Shown here one piece after another: positions 54,435-61,728 of a DNA stretch of 64,000 nt (positions are counted from its first letter, which is position 1; every line of letters begins with the position of its first letter). A program made the position numbers and the translations under genes. The stretch spans positions 1,292,501 to 1,356,500 of the forward strand of contig NZ_AP023321.1 in the NCBI RefSeq assembly GCF_015140235.1. Reading direction: 5' to 3'. This stretch comes from Solibaculum mannosilyticum. Its GTDB lineage: Bacteria > Bacillota > Clostridia > Oscillospirales > Acutalibacteraceae. Under the pieces are notes generated by a model. That model made no database searches, was not told the origin of the DNA, and worked only from the letters and a program-made list of their open reading frames with translations.

Positions 54435-54887
54435 TTTTAATTATAATAAACTATTTTTTCATTAAAATCAATTTGATTTTGTTCTATAAATCATATTATT
54501 GTAAGAATACAGAATAGTTTTTTACATTTCCTTGGAATCTCTTGCAAGCTATACTATATTGGATTTAAAATGGATTTTTATTCATATCTTTGCCTCTTTA
54601 CTTTATCAAACAGATCCATTTGTATAGATTGTTTGCTTCTTCTTTAAGATATGTGTTTATTTTCTCCCTTTTTGCTGTCATTTCCTTCCTGGGAATGTGA
54701 ATTAAAATATAGTACAACTGTCGTAGTAACCAGAATACTTATTTTCAGATAAATTTTTTTAAATAAATACCATGAGAATTCCCATTTCTATACCCTACTA
54801 GATCGCATGAAATTGGGACTTTTTCATTTCGTAAATAGCTGTGTTGCGGCGAAAGACGAGCTGAAATGTCGTATTAAATCCAAACTG
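54435..54887. other. A/T-rich intergenic stretch
   Basis: No convincing gene. It contains the upstream region of the metalloprotease (minus strand) and, near 54785-54835, a weak imperfect hairpin (CCCATTTC / GAAATTGGG) next to the integrase end. It could hold an attachment site, but no repeat partner is visible. Confidence 0.4.
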
Positions 54888-55967
54888 TTATAGAACATCC
54901 TTTAACGCTTCCCGCAATGTATCGATCTCATTGTAAACATAGATTTCACTGGTCATTTTGACGTCTTTATGCCCCATTATCTTCTGGATTGTGTAGATGT
55001 CTACTCCAGCACGGCGCAATCTCGTACCGTATGTATGCCTTAACTCATGCGCCGTCAGCATTGGTATTTCCGGATAATCTCGATGGAGAGCTATCATGAA
55101 ACGTTTTAAGCATTGAGACCACGTATCCGGATGTTGAGGCCTTCCATCCCACCCAGGGAACAAATACCCAGATGATTGGCATCTCCATTTCAATATGGTA
55201 ATGGCTCTATCCGATAATGGATTGGTTCTGTAGCTCTCCCATTTGGGCGGGTTAATTAGTACCCCGCTCCCTTGTTTATCAGCAATGGATCTGTTAACCG
55301 ATAGTGCTTTATGCACTACATTTATGTCTTGACTAGACAATCCCAAGAGTTCCCCACGACGCACTCCCGTCTCTAGTAGTACAATTGTTAGCTCATACTC
55401 TTCTACGATTCTACGATCTCAATCTGCTCATCTGTATAGACACGTTTTACTGTCTTCTCTGCAATCGATGTATAAGATACTCGTTTTGCAGGATTTTTAT
55501 AGCATAGATCGTTGTCGATGACCGTTTCAAAAATACCATTTAAACACATATACATTTGACAACATAGATTTAGACATATGTGCTTTACTGGCAAAGAATT
55601 CTTTGATATTGACAGGATGTATTGACGTAATAGGCACATTGCCAAAATAGGACAGCAACTGTTTTTTGATCGTGTGTTCATAGGTGATACGGTAGGTATT
55701 TTCGTCTACCTCTCCCCTTTTGTAAGTTTCCAACCACCTGATCGCCCACTGGCCGAAGGTGACGTCTTTTTCTACAAACGTGTTTCCGGTCAGATTGGCG
55801 ATCTATATCCTGGATATACTTCTGCCCTTGTCGGCGGGCATCGTCCTTACTGACATGGCTGTAGAATGATCTGCGGATAGGACTGCCATCCATCTTTTTC
55901 CCTACGGTCATCTCGGCTTCATAGAGACTATCTGCCCGGTTTGGCTGTTCCTTTTCTTTCTTGGCAT
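54888..55967 (-). pseudogene. Tyrosine recombinase (phage/ICE integrase), multiply frameshifted
   Basis: Pieces of one integrase of about 370 aa are spread over three frames. The N-terminus starts MPRKK (ATG 55967, GGAGG upstream) and moves to RADSLYEAEMTVGKKMDG. ENTYRITYEHTIKKQLLSYFGNVP and SMLS (SAM-like core-binding domain) follow in another frame (55733-55560). MCLNGIFETVIDNDLCYKNP runs to IEIVES (55555-55403). The catalytic domain from ETGVRRGELLGL to the end (55364-54888) has Arg, HELRHTYGT and GHKDVKMTSEIYVY including the Tyr. At least four frameshifts separate them. The full set of domains shows a dead integrase rather than small genes; the quoted segment at 55733 is ENTYRITYEHTIKKQL in part. 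Confidence 0.9.
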
Positions 55968-56001
55968 TGTACCTTACCTCCTAAAAATGGGCATAACAAT
56001 A

Positions 56002-56022
56002 CCCGGGACTTGATATCCCGGG
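56002..56022. promoter_or_regulatory. Palindrome between integrase and small RNA
   Basis: CCCGGGA and TCCCGGG form perfect 7-bp arms around CTTGATA. It overlaps the -35 box of the rightward promoter and lies about 40 bp before the integrase start on the other strand, so it could control both. Confidence 0.5.
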
Positions 56023-56039
56023 CCTGTTTGTGGTACAAT
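56010..56039 (+). promoter_or_regulatory. Promoter of candidate small RNA
   Basis: TTGATA (56010-56015), 18 bp, TACAAT (56034-56039). Confidence 0.5.
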
Positions 56040-56045
56040 GTATTT

Positions 56046-56122
56046 GTGAAATCATTGTCCCCAGATAGGCCCAGGCTTATCCACCAGCCGTTCTCCCGCG
56101 CCAACAGGAGGGCGGCTTTTTT
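56046..56122 (+). ncRNA. Candidate small RNA between integrase and XRE remnant
   Basis: A promoter-like pair at 56010-56039 is followed about 50 bp on by a good intrinsic terminator: AGCCGTTCTCC (56086-56096) pairs with GGAGGGCGGCT (56107-56117) including two G-U pairs, then six T. The ~75-nt product has no open frame with a ribosome site. It ends against the 3' end of the leftward XRE remnant, so it would be convergent with, or antisense to, that transcript. Existence is predicted from promoter plus terminator only. Confidence 0.45.
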
Positions 56123-56319
56123 ATTTCTGGGGCACAATCTCTAATGTGTACCTCAATTTCGCAATTATCTTCAAAAAGGTGTTAATCTGCGGAGTTCTTT
56201 TATGCGTCTATTACTGATTGGGGCACCCCACATGCTATTGCGAGATCCTTTTGGGTTATACCTTTCGATTTGTGTATTTCTGCGAGCTGATCCAATAAGG
56301 CGTCACATTTGCTTTGCAT
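56121..56319 (-). pseudogene. XRE-family antitoxin-like gene, frameshifted
   Basis: ATG 56319 opens a frame encoding CDALLDQLAEIHKSKGITQ and KDLAIACGVPQSVI, the first four helices of an XRE HTH, then stops after 39 residues. A second frame continues with RTPQINTFLKIIAKLRYTLE, the usual last part of such proteins, to the stop at 56121. Together they make a ~66-aa HTH protein with one frameshift. It sits three bases after the DUF2442 gene, a pairing common for toxin-antitoxin-like modules. Confidence 0.75.
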
Positions 56320-56322
56320 TTT

Positions 56323-56580
56323 CTACCCCTTCCATTTTAATTCTCCATTATCCCACAATTCTTCGCAGGACAGATCTATATCCTCATTCCAACAGATTCC
56401 ACACCCACCAGCATCAACATATACTTGTTGGAATAACCCTTCAATACTCTTTAGGGCTTGAAATGCATCCCAGCGGGAAAACAAGGGATTAACATCATAC
56501 TTTTTCTGCTCTCCGCACTCGAACATGATGGATAATTTATAATCCGGCAGCGGATTTACCGATTTAATTTTATGAAACAT
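56323..56580 (-). CDS. DUF2442 family protein
   Basis: An 85-aa protein with the DUF2442 pattern: VNPLPDYKLSIMFECGEQKKYDVNPLF at the start (in part: LSIMFECGEQKKYDVNPL), then VYVDAGGCGICWNEDIDLSCEELW. DUF2442 proteins are small NE0471-like folds often next to toxin genes or HTH genes; biochemical role unknown. The start ATG 56580 has GGAGAG upstream. It is intact, while its HTH partner downstream is broken. Confidence 0.85.
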   Translation of the reverse strand: MFHKIKSVNPLPDYKLSIMFECGEQKKYDVNPLFSRWDAFQALKSIEGLFQQVYVDAGGCGICWNEDIDLSCEELWDNGELKWKG

Positions 56581-56680
56581 ATTTTCTCTCCTTTCTTAAC
56601 GGAGGCTCCCTCCGCTGGAATAACAGCGGAGGGAGCTTCACAAATTACGCGCTCTTAACGAGCCACCCTCTTTATGTACT

Positions 56681-57343
56681 TTAATAGCATTTATCACAAG
56701 GCTCATACCTCTTTTTTGCTTCTTCTAAGGAGATTGGTGTTCCATTTTTCATTCTACCGCAATTGGGTCTTTTATGATATTTCTCTCCCGTCTTTGAAAT
56801 ATACACCGTTGTGGAGGTTTCTTCCGCTTTAGAAACGGTTTCTTTAACAGGTGCTTTCGATGGTGCGACAAGATCTTCTGTTGCTGGAACTTCTGATGGT
56901 GCTACAGGTTCATCTTTAACTGGAGCCTCAGACGGTACTACTTCTTCCACTTCAGATACTATCTCTTCTGGTTCTGAAGAAACTACTGCACTGGATTCTG
57001 GCATACTAGGTGCTTTCGAAGATACCACTCTGCTGGATACAGATGTTTTTGAACTTGCTTTTGCCGTCGTCCAGCTGGACGATACTGCCGAAGACTCTGG
57101 TGTTGTAGAGGCTGGTTCAACCTTATTGTCTGTCATGACTCCAATAAAGATCACCAGCGATACTACGAACACTGCCGCTCCAGCCCCCAATATCTTCTTG
57201 TCCACATTTCTCTGATTCTTTCGGCACCAAAGCCAATAAATCAAGATTCCGATAGGCGCTGCAACCCATCCAATGACCAGTAGAATACATGCTCCTATAA
57301 TACCCAGAAGCACTTTCCACCACGTTTTGTTCTGCCCTCTCAT
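56681..57343 (-). CDS. Membrane protein with C-terminal Cys/His zinc-like module
   Basis: A 220-aa protein with three N-terminal hydrophobic segments (about 8-30, 30-42 and 52-70), a long Ser/Pro/Glu/Val low-complexity linker with imperfect repeats (APVKDEPVAPSEVPATEDL), and a C-terminal module TGEKYHKRPNCGRMKNG...CDKCY. That module (YHxxxC...CxxC) is found at the end of various clostridial secreted proteins and probably binds zinc. Function unknown. A GC-rich hairpin (about 56605-56636) follows the stop. Confidence 0.7.
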   Translation of the reverse strand: MRGQNKTWWKVLLGIIGACILLVIGWVAAPIGILIYWLWCRKNQRNVDKKILGAGAAVFVVSLVIFIGVMTDNKVEPASTTPESSAVSSSWTTAKASSKTSVSSRVVSSKAPSMPESSAVVSSEPEEIVSEVEEVVPSEAPVKDEPVAPSEVPATEDLVAPSKAPVKETVSKAEETSTTVYISKTGEKYHKRPNCGRMKNGTPISLEEAKKRYEPCDKCY

Positions 57344-57436
57344 TTTGTCTCCTCCTATAATTGACTTCCTTTGTCAAGAAAGTATAATGATTTCGGAGGA
57401 TGTAAATGCATAATCGGCTTTTCTTTCTCCGCTTCC

Positions 57437-57467
57437 CTGTTTAGAGATTCCCGCTCTAAACAGGGAT
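57437..57467 (+). terminator. Terminator hairpin beside phage-like repressor
   Basis: CCCTGTTTAGAG and CTCTAAACAGGG form a perfect 12-bp stem with a 7-nt loop; the T run is on the plus strand (ATTTTTTATT). It lies just past the end of the leftward repressor gene. Confidence 0.75.
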
Positions 57468-57470
57468 TTT

Positions 57471-58070
57471 TTATTGTTCGTCTTTTTGATTTAAGCAATC
57501 TTCAATTGCCAAGCCGACTTCCGAATCAGTGGGCTGGGCAACCTTTAACTCTCGTTCTTGTCCAACCGTGAAACCCAACTCTTCCAGCTTTTCATACACT
57601 TCTCGTGTCACCAGGTCATAACTGACTATCTTACCGTCAGAGTCGTACACCGCTACTTGCACTACATCTGCGTTGTCTTCCCTTTCTCTAGGTGATACAA
57701 CTTCACAATTCTTTTCCCCTTTTTTGCCATCCTCTTGGGGTTTCTCCTGTTCGGTGGCTTCATTGCTGAGAATATAATCGGTGTACTTATCTACATTGTC
57801 TTTACCAGTTTCACTCAGGGACTGGTATTTTTTTATATGTTCCTGGTCCCTGGATGGCATATGCATACTAACCGAAGAAGTGTCATCAAAATCATCCAAC
57901 TTACATTCTAATGCTCTGGCAAGGGCTATAACCGTATCCAGATTAGGATTTGTAGTGATTCCCGCACTTATTTTTTTGATGGTGCTGATCGGTATTTCTG
58001 ATTTAATCGCTAAATCTTCAATAGTCATGCCTTTTGCCTTTCGCAACTCTGTAATTTTTTCTAACCCCAT
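57471..58070 (-). CDS. XRE-family CI-like repressor
   Basis: A 199-aa protein with an N-terminal HTH_3 domain (ITELRKAKGMTIEDLAIKS, then IPISTIKKISAGITTNPNL), a charged middle, and a C-terminal region of unknown fold (VVQVAVYDSDGKIVSYDLV). No LexA-type peptidase Ser/Lys pair is evident. It is divergent from a Cro-like gene, with shared repeated operators between them, the arrangement of a prophage switch. The start is ATG 58070; AGAGGTGATC lies upstream. Confidence 0.85.
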   Translation of the reverse strand: MGLEKITELRKAKGMTIEDLAIKSEIPISTIKKISAGITTNPNLDTVIALARALECKLDDFDDTSSVSMHMPSRDQEHIKKYQSLSETGKDNVDKYTDYILSNEATEQEKPQEDGKKGEKNCEVVSPREREDNADVVQVAVYDSDGKIVSYDLVTREVYEKLEELGFTVGQERELKVAQPTDSEVGLAIEDCLNQKDEQ

Positions 58071-58126
58071 GGGATCACCTCTTATCCTTAATATAAGCTA
58101 AAATAATGCCCTTGTCAAGAATAAAA

Positions 58127-58220
58127 GTTCCTATATTGGTACTTTTATTTTCAAAATAGTATTGAAAAATTCTTTTTATGGTACTACACTCGAATTAAGG
58201 TTCCAACGTTGGTATTTTAA
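58127..58220. promoter_or_regulatory. Two operator-like direct repeats in the CI/Cro region
   Basis: GTTCCTATATTGGTACTTTTA (58127-58147) and GTTCCAACGTTGGTATTTTAA (58200-58220) match at 16 of 21 positions, 73 bp apart; shown here as 21-mers only by their cores TTCCTATATTGG and TTCCAACGTTGG. The second core CCAACGTTGG is a perfect palindrome. Each site lies close to one of the two divergent starts. Confidence 0.65.
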
Positions 58221-58235
58221 TTGAGAGGTAATTGT

Positions 58236-58409
58236 ATGAGGTTCGCGTATTGGAAAAATTTGATAGACAAGCGAGGCGTAAAAAGGTCAGTAAGCGTTCG
58301 TCATTTAAAAATTTCTGAAAGAGCATTACGCTACAAAATCGAAGGGGCTAGTCCTTTCATTTGGGATCAAGCATGCATTATCCGAACAAATTTTCCCAAA
58401 TATGAATAA
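58236..58409 (+). CDS. Cro-like small phage regulator
   Basis: A 57-aa protein with the HTH-like stretch VRHLKISERALRYKIEGASP followed by FIWDQACIIRTNFPK, matching small Cro/DUF739-type phage proteins. The start ATG 58236 follows GAGAGG. Divergent from the CI-like gene. Confidence 0.75.
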   Translation: MRFAYWKNLIDKRGVKRSVSVRHLKISERALRYKIEGASPFIWDQACIIRTNFPKYE

Positions 58410-58463
58410 GGACGTACTATTTCGAGGCCAGATCAAGTCAGCTAAAAGGAAGGAGAAATATGG

Positions 58464-58640
58464 ATGAAACACGAAGAAATTAAAAGAGCTGTCCTTCCCA
58501 AGGGTATAGACAGCACACGGGTAACTCAAGTAATAGAAACTTGATCAGTTATAGGGCGGGGAACATCAGAAGACCCTGTCAGACGGATTATTCCATACTG
58601 GGACTTTGAAGGAAATCTGCTTTGGTCAACAGACGAGTGA
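58464..58640 (+). pseudogene. Small phage-type protein interrupted by in-frame TGA
   Basis: ATG 58464 (AAGGAGA upstream) encodes MKHEEIKRAVLPKGIDSTRV and TQVIET, then TGA at 58542-58544. The same frame goes on with SVIGRGTSEDPVRRIIPYWD and FEGNLLWSTDE to the stop at 58638. Both halves match one short accessory protein common near prophage genes of Clostridia (pattern VIET.S.IG.GT.EDPVR). A single base change explains the TGA. The product is either a 26-aa fragment or nothing useful. Nothing suggests that TGA is read as sense in this organism. Confidence 0.75.
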
Positions 58641-58651
58641 GAAACGACAAA

Positions 58652-59386
58652 CTACTTTGGATCTATAGAGAGAGCTTCCTCAAAAGTAAGTTCGGATTCT
58701 ATATATCTCAATAATGCATGGATAAACTTTTTCATCGAAGAAATATCAAGATTATCATGCTTTTTTATGTAGTGACTTTCATCATTTCCAATCCAAGTCG
58801 CACGTTCAGCTAGAATTTTAACCCTTTCGTCTTCAATGCGTTTGATGCATTTCCCGAGAGGTTCAAGTTTGATCTTCTCTGCATCATTAGGGTTTTTATG
58901 AATGAAATAATCCTTGACTAAAAACTCTAAAGCTTTTCGGTAACCCAATCCACATATTTCTAAAAGTTGCATTTGTTCCGCCTCATTAGCTTGTTGCATT
59001 ATGCTGCAAAACGAGGGAGATAACGACTCTATAGATTTCTCAAATTTCATAGGTAATACTTCTGCGGGACAAATATGGTAGGCCACGTTGTCTATGTCAT
59101 CTATGGAGTAAAAAGTCGTAAAAAAGTTCTCACAGAACGAGCAAAATAGATCAAGTACTAGGATCTTGTAGTTGTTTTTCACGTGATAAAAAGAAGCTAA
59201 GATATCTGGCTGTACAGCGGTATGACACCGAGGACAAACTGTAGGAATGTCAACCTGATAGTCGAATATAGGATCAATATTAGTAAGATTGTTTATAGCA
59301 GCTTTAAGTGTCGTAGTAGTGCAAATTCTTGTTCTCTCAAACAATTTCCGGGCAAAACAAAAAAGCCGCAAGAGCGCCCATTTCAC
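58652..59386 (-). CDS. DUF4145 domain protein (HEPN-like)
   Basis: A 244-aa protein with an N-terminal zinc-binding part (CPRCHTAV...CSFC) and a helical C-terminal domain ICGLGYRKALEFLVKDYFI...RATWIGNDESHY typical of DUF4145, a HEPN-fold family found in prophages and anti-phage loci. The GTG start at 59386 has AGGAAG upstream; the first ~20 residues (WALLRLFCFARKLFERTR) look atypical, so a later start is possible. It lies at the border between the A/T-rich remnant and the G+C-richer mobile element. A defence role is speculation. Confidence 0.75.
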   Translation of the reverse strand: MKWALLRLFCFARKLFERTRICTTTTLKAAINNLTNIDPIFDYQVDIPTVCPRCHTAVQPDILASFYHVKNNYKILVLDLFCSFCENFFTTFYSIDDIDNVAYHICPAEVLPMKFEKSIESLSPSFCSIMQQANEAEQMQLLEICGLGYRKALEFLVKDYFIHKNPNDAEKIKLEPLGKCIKRIEDERVKILAERATWIGNDESHYIKKHDNLDISSMKKFIHALLRYIESELTFEEALSIDPK

Positions 59387-59506
59387 TAGGCTTCCTACGG
59401 TTTTTCTTATGGTATGAGTGGTGATACAGAACTTTTTGAAAAAACCTAGTAATATCAGGGGTTTGCAGGCATCCGAACAGAAAAATATCTTGTATATCCC
59501 CTTATT

Positions 59507-59746
59507 TTAGGGCGGCTGTTTTGAAGCAGCCACCCTTTTCTTAACGCCCAAAATATATGACGGTTTTTGCGTAGCGGCTTCGGCTTCCAAGACCTTCGCC
59601 ATTTTATCGGCGGCGTTTTCCTTTCCGTCTTTCTTGAAAAACCCGGACACGACAAGGACGGAGTTGCCTATGCGGATCTCCGTCACGCAGTCGGCGGGGG
59701 CGGTGCTTCTCATGCTCTGCCTGATATGCTCTTTTTTATCTGTCAT
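59507..59746 (-). CDS. tnpW: TnpW-like transposon-encoded protein
   Basis: A 79-aa protein matching the TnpW family of Tn4451-like and related mobilizable elements: CVTEIRIGNSVLVVSGFFKK and DGKENAADKMAKVL, ending in a basic tail. Its role is unknown. The start ATG 59746 follows AAAGGAG. It marks the left part of the mobile element; a recombinase gene would be expected beyond it but is absent here. Confidence 0.85.
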   Translation of the reverse strand: MTDKKEHIRQSMRSTAPADCVTEIRIGNSVLVVSGFFKKDGKENAADKMAKVLEAEAATQKPSYILGVKKRVAASKQPP

Positions 59747-59758
59747 AGGCTTCTCCTT

Positions 59759-60586
59759 TCACTTCAGCAGTTCTTTTAGCCGTTCCATTTTCTGCTGGGC
59801 GGCGGCTCTGCGTATGTTCTCCCCGGTAAAGAATACCGGCACGCACATTTCCAGCAGACGGTCATAGATACGGGCATGGGCGGTGTCCTGCGGGTTTTGC
59901 AGGTTGTCCGGCGTGAGGTTTGTGGTAACGATTAAGGGCTTTTCGCTGCGGCTTCTGCTGTCAATCACATGGTAGACCTGCTCTAAACCGTACTCTGTGC
60001 CGCGCTCCATGCCAAAATCATCAAGGATAAGCAGGGGGTAGCTACAAAGACGGGAAATGTATTCGTTCCTGCCCTCAAAGCCGGCGGCAAGGTCGTTGAG
60101 GACAACGGCAAAGTTTGTCATTTTAACGGGGATTTCCTGCTCCATGAGGGCGTTTGCAATACACCCGGCAAAATAGCTCTTGCCTGTGCCTACCTTGCCC
60201 CACAACAGAAGTCCGCCGTTTTCAGCCTGCATTTGCTCCCAACGCTTTACATACTTTCTTGCCATAGGGAGCTGCGGGCATTTCCCGTTGTCATTCTCAA
60301 AAGTCCAGCGGCGCATAGCTGTGTCGGTAAAGCCCTTGCGTTTCAAGTCCTCTACGGTGTCAAGGTGCTTTCTGCGCTGCTCGGCGGCTTCACGCTCCAT
60401 GCGCTCTGCCCTGCGGCATTTACATTCTGCCGGGTGGCGGTCACGCCCGAACAGGGCAATCTTATCAGCAGGGAAATAGGCTTCTTTCGGTGTCCGGCAC
60501 TTGCCGCAGTAAAGCAGTCCGTCCTCGCCCTTGTAGTCCTCCGGCTCTGCTGCGGTATCAAATATCTTTTCAAAATCATTTGTCAT
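59759..60586 (-). CDS. DnaC/IstB-like ATP-binding protein
   Basis: A 275-aa AAA+ helicase-loader-like protein. The N-terminus has a zinc finger (CGKCRTPKEAYF...CKC). The Walker A is LLLWGKVGTGKSYFAGCIANA (in part: WGKVGTGKS), Walker B is LLILDDFGMERGTEY, and IVTTNLTP is sensor 1. It probably loads a helicase for replication of the excised element. It overlaps the preceding small gene by 4 bp. Confidence 0.9.
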   Translation of the reverse strand: MTNDFEKIFDTAAEPEDYKGEDGLLYCGKCRTPKEAYFPADKIALFGRDRHPAECKCRRAERMEREAAEQRRKHLDTVEDLKRKGFTDTAMRRWTFENDNGKCPQLPMARKYVKRWEQMQAENGGLLLWGKVGTGKSYFAGCIANALMEQEIPVKMTNFAVVLNDLAAGFEGRNEYISRLCSYPLLILDDFGMERGTEYGLEQVYHVIDSRSRSEKPLIVTTNLTPDNLQNPQDTAHARIYDRLLEMCVPVFFTGENIRRAAAQQKMERLKELLK

Positions 60587-60864
60587 AAGCTCTCACCCTC
60601 CTTGTAGGTGTAATCGGGTATGCCCTTTGTCGGCTTCTCCCGTTCGTACCATCTCCGCAGGGTAGCGGCATGGTCGGCGTATTGTTTGCCCTCGGATTTG
60701 ATGTAGCCGGATAACTCATCTATCAGCCTGTCAATACCGGGGATTTCTTTTTTCAGTTCTTCGTATTCGTCCTGCAAGAGAAACACATTCCCATATTTGC
60801 CAAAAGCGGCGGGGGCTTCTTTACTCTCTCTCATGTTACTAATACTCAAGTTATTCTTACTCAA
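60583..60864 (-). CDS. Replication initiator C-terminal part, probably frameshifted from RepA
   Basis: A 93-aa frame (TTG at 60864 or ATG at 60834) with FGKYGNVFLLQDEYEELKKE and SEGKQYADHAATLRRWYER...KGIPDYTYKEGESL. This is the domain that normally ends the RepA-like initiators of such elements. No ribosome site precedes it. The upstream frame, if read one base earlier, continues KLSPNNLSKNNLSISNM directly into it, so a single-base shift near 60880-60890 probably split one gene. Two direct repeats ATAACTTGAGTA lie at the junction and encode the NNLS repeats. Confidence 0.65.
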   Translation of the reverse strand: MSKNNLSISNMRESKEAPAAFGKYGNVFLLQDEYEELKKEIPGIDRLIDELSGYIKSEGKQYADHAATLRRWYEREKPTKGIPDYTYKEGESL

Positions 60865-60868
60865 GTTA

Positions 60869-61201
60869 TTAGGGGATAGTTTCCTGTCCGTCCGGCAGCT
60901 TCACATAAATACGGTTTGGCTCGGAAAAGCCCTGCCGCTTCCTCTCAATCAGTTCTGCCGCCTCCAGCTCGTTCAGGGCGGTCTTGACGGTCATGTGGCT
61001 GCGGTTAATCGCTTCTGACAGTTTCTCTATGGGGAACACAAGGTAAATCCTGCCCTGTTCGTCTGTCCATTGGTTGGATTTGGACAAATTCGCCCTGTCA
61101 AGCAGCAGGATATAGAGCAGCTTTGCAATCTGCGTGAGGTCTGCGGCAAGCAGGAAACGGGGATAGGGAATATAAGGCGGCAGCTTGCTTTCTGCGGTCA
61201 T
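60869..61201 (-). CDS. repA: Replication initiator protein A, N-terminal domain
   Basis: A 110-aa RepA_N-type winged-helix protein: LPPYIPYPRFLLAADLTQIAKLLYILLLDR (in part: PYPRFLLAADLTQIAKLLY), EKLSEAINRSHMTVKTALNELEAAELIER and FSEPNRIYVKLPDG. It would bind iterons and start replication of the element. It stops after ETIP; the usual C-terminal domain lies in the next frame (see 60583). The start ATG 61201 is by homology; a GTG at 61222 is possible. Confidence 0.8.
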   Translation of the reverse strand: MTAESKLPPYIPYPRFLLAADLTQIAKLLYILLLDRANLSKSNQWTDEQGRIYLVFPIEKLSEAINRSHMTVKTALNELEAAELIERKRQGFSEPNRIYVKLPDGQETIP

Positions 61202-61362
61202 ATACTTGGTTATGGTAATCACCTCTTTTCTGCGGTGGCTCTCTGCGTTTTCTGTTACGCATGAAAAGGCGTTTTTTGAGGGAAAAGGATAAATCTATCG
61301 CATACCCTTTGAGCGGCGTTTGAAAAGCCTTGATTTTACTGGGTTTTTCAGGGGTACTTTTT

Positions 61363-61728
61363 CTACGGTCTGCCCCTGTTCCTCGCCGCCCATTCCCGTT
61401 TCTTCCGGCGTGTCCGTCTGGCGGCGCACTCCGGGCAGTAGAGGGTGTTGTGCCTTGGCGGGGAAAAGCTGCGCCCGCACTCCCCGCAGCGCCTTAGCCC
61501 ATGCCGGGCGGGGAAAAGGACGGCGGCAAGGTCTTTGTCAAGGGGCAGTACGGCAATCCTGAACCACTTGCAGAGCAGGGAGTAGGAAATGCTCTGGACG
61601 CACACGCAGCCCTCGCCGTCGTCCAGTAAAATACAGTTGCCGCCGTCATAATTGCAGCACTCATGCACAAGGCGGCACATTTTGCGGTATTGGGTGTAGT
61701 TCATTCTCGGCAGCGGTCTATCGTTCAT
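61363..61728 (-). CDS. Cysteine-rich VLP-domain protein
   Basis: A 121-aa protein: YRKMCRLVHECCNYDGGNCILLDDG (in part: CRLVHECCNYDGGNC), then VLPLDKDLAAVLF and a C-terminal CGECGRSF...YCPECAARRTRRKK zinc finger. This is the Cys-rich VLP family carried by many Firmicute mobilizable elements, function unknown but perhaps DNA binding. It overlaps the relaxase end by 11 bp. Confidence 0.88.
   Translation of the reverse strand: MNDRPLPRMNYTQYRKMCRLVHECCNYDGGNCILLDDGEGCVCVQSISYSLLCKWFRIAVLPLDKDLAAVLFPARHGLRRCGECGRSFSPPRHNTLYCPECAARRTRRKKREWAARNRGRP

Noticed and set aside
58464-58640. Recoded TGA (selenocysteine or Trp)
   Set aside because: No SECIS-like hairpin is evident, and TGA serves as a normal stop in intact genes here (for example the ATGA junction at 46051-46054).
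54435-59400. Functional prophage
   Set aside because: Only control genes and fragments are present; no terminase, capsid, tail or lysis genes, and the integrase is broken.
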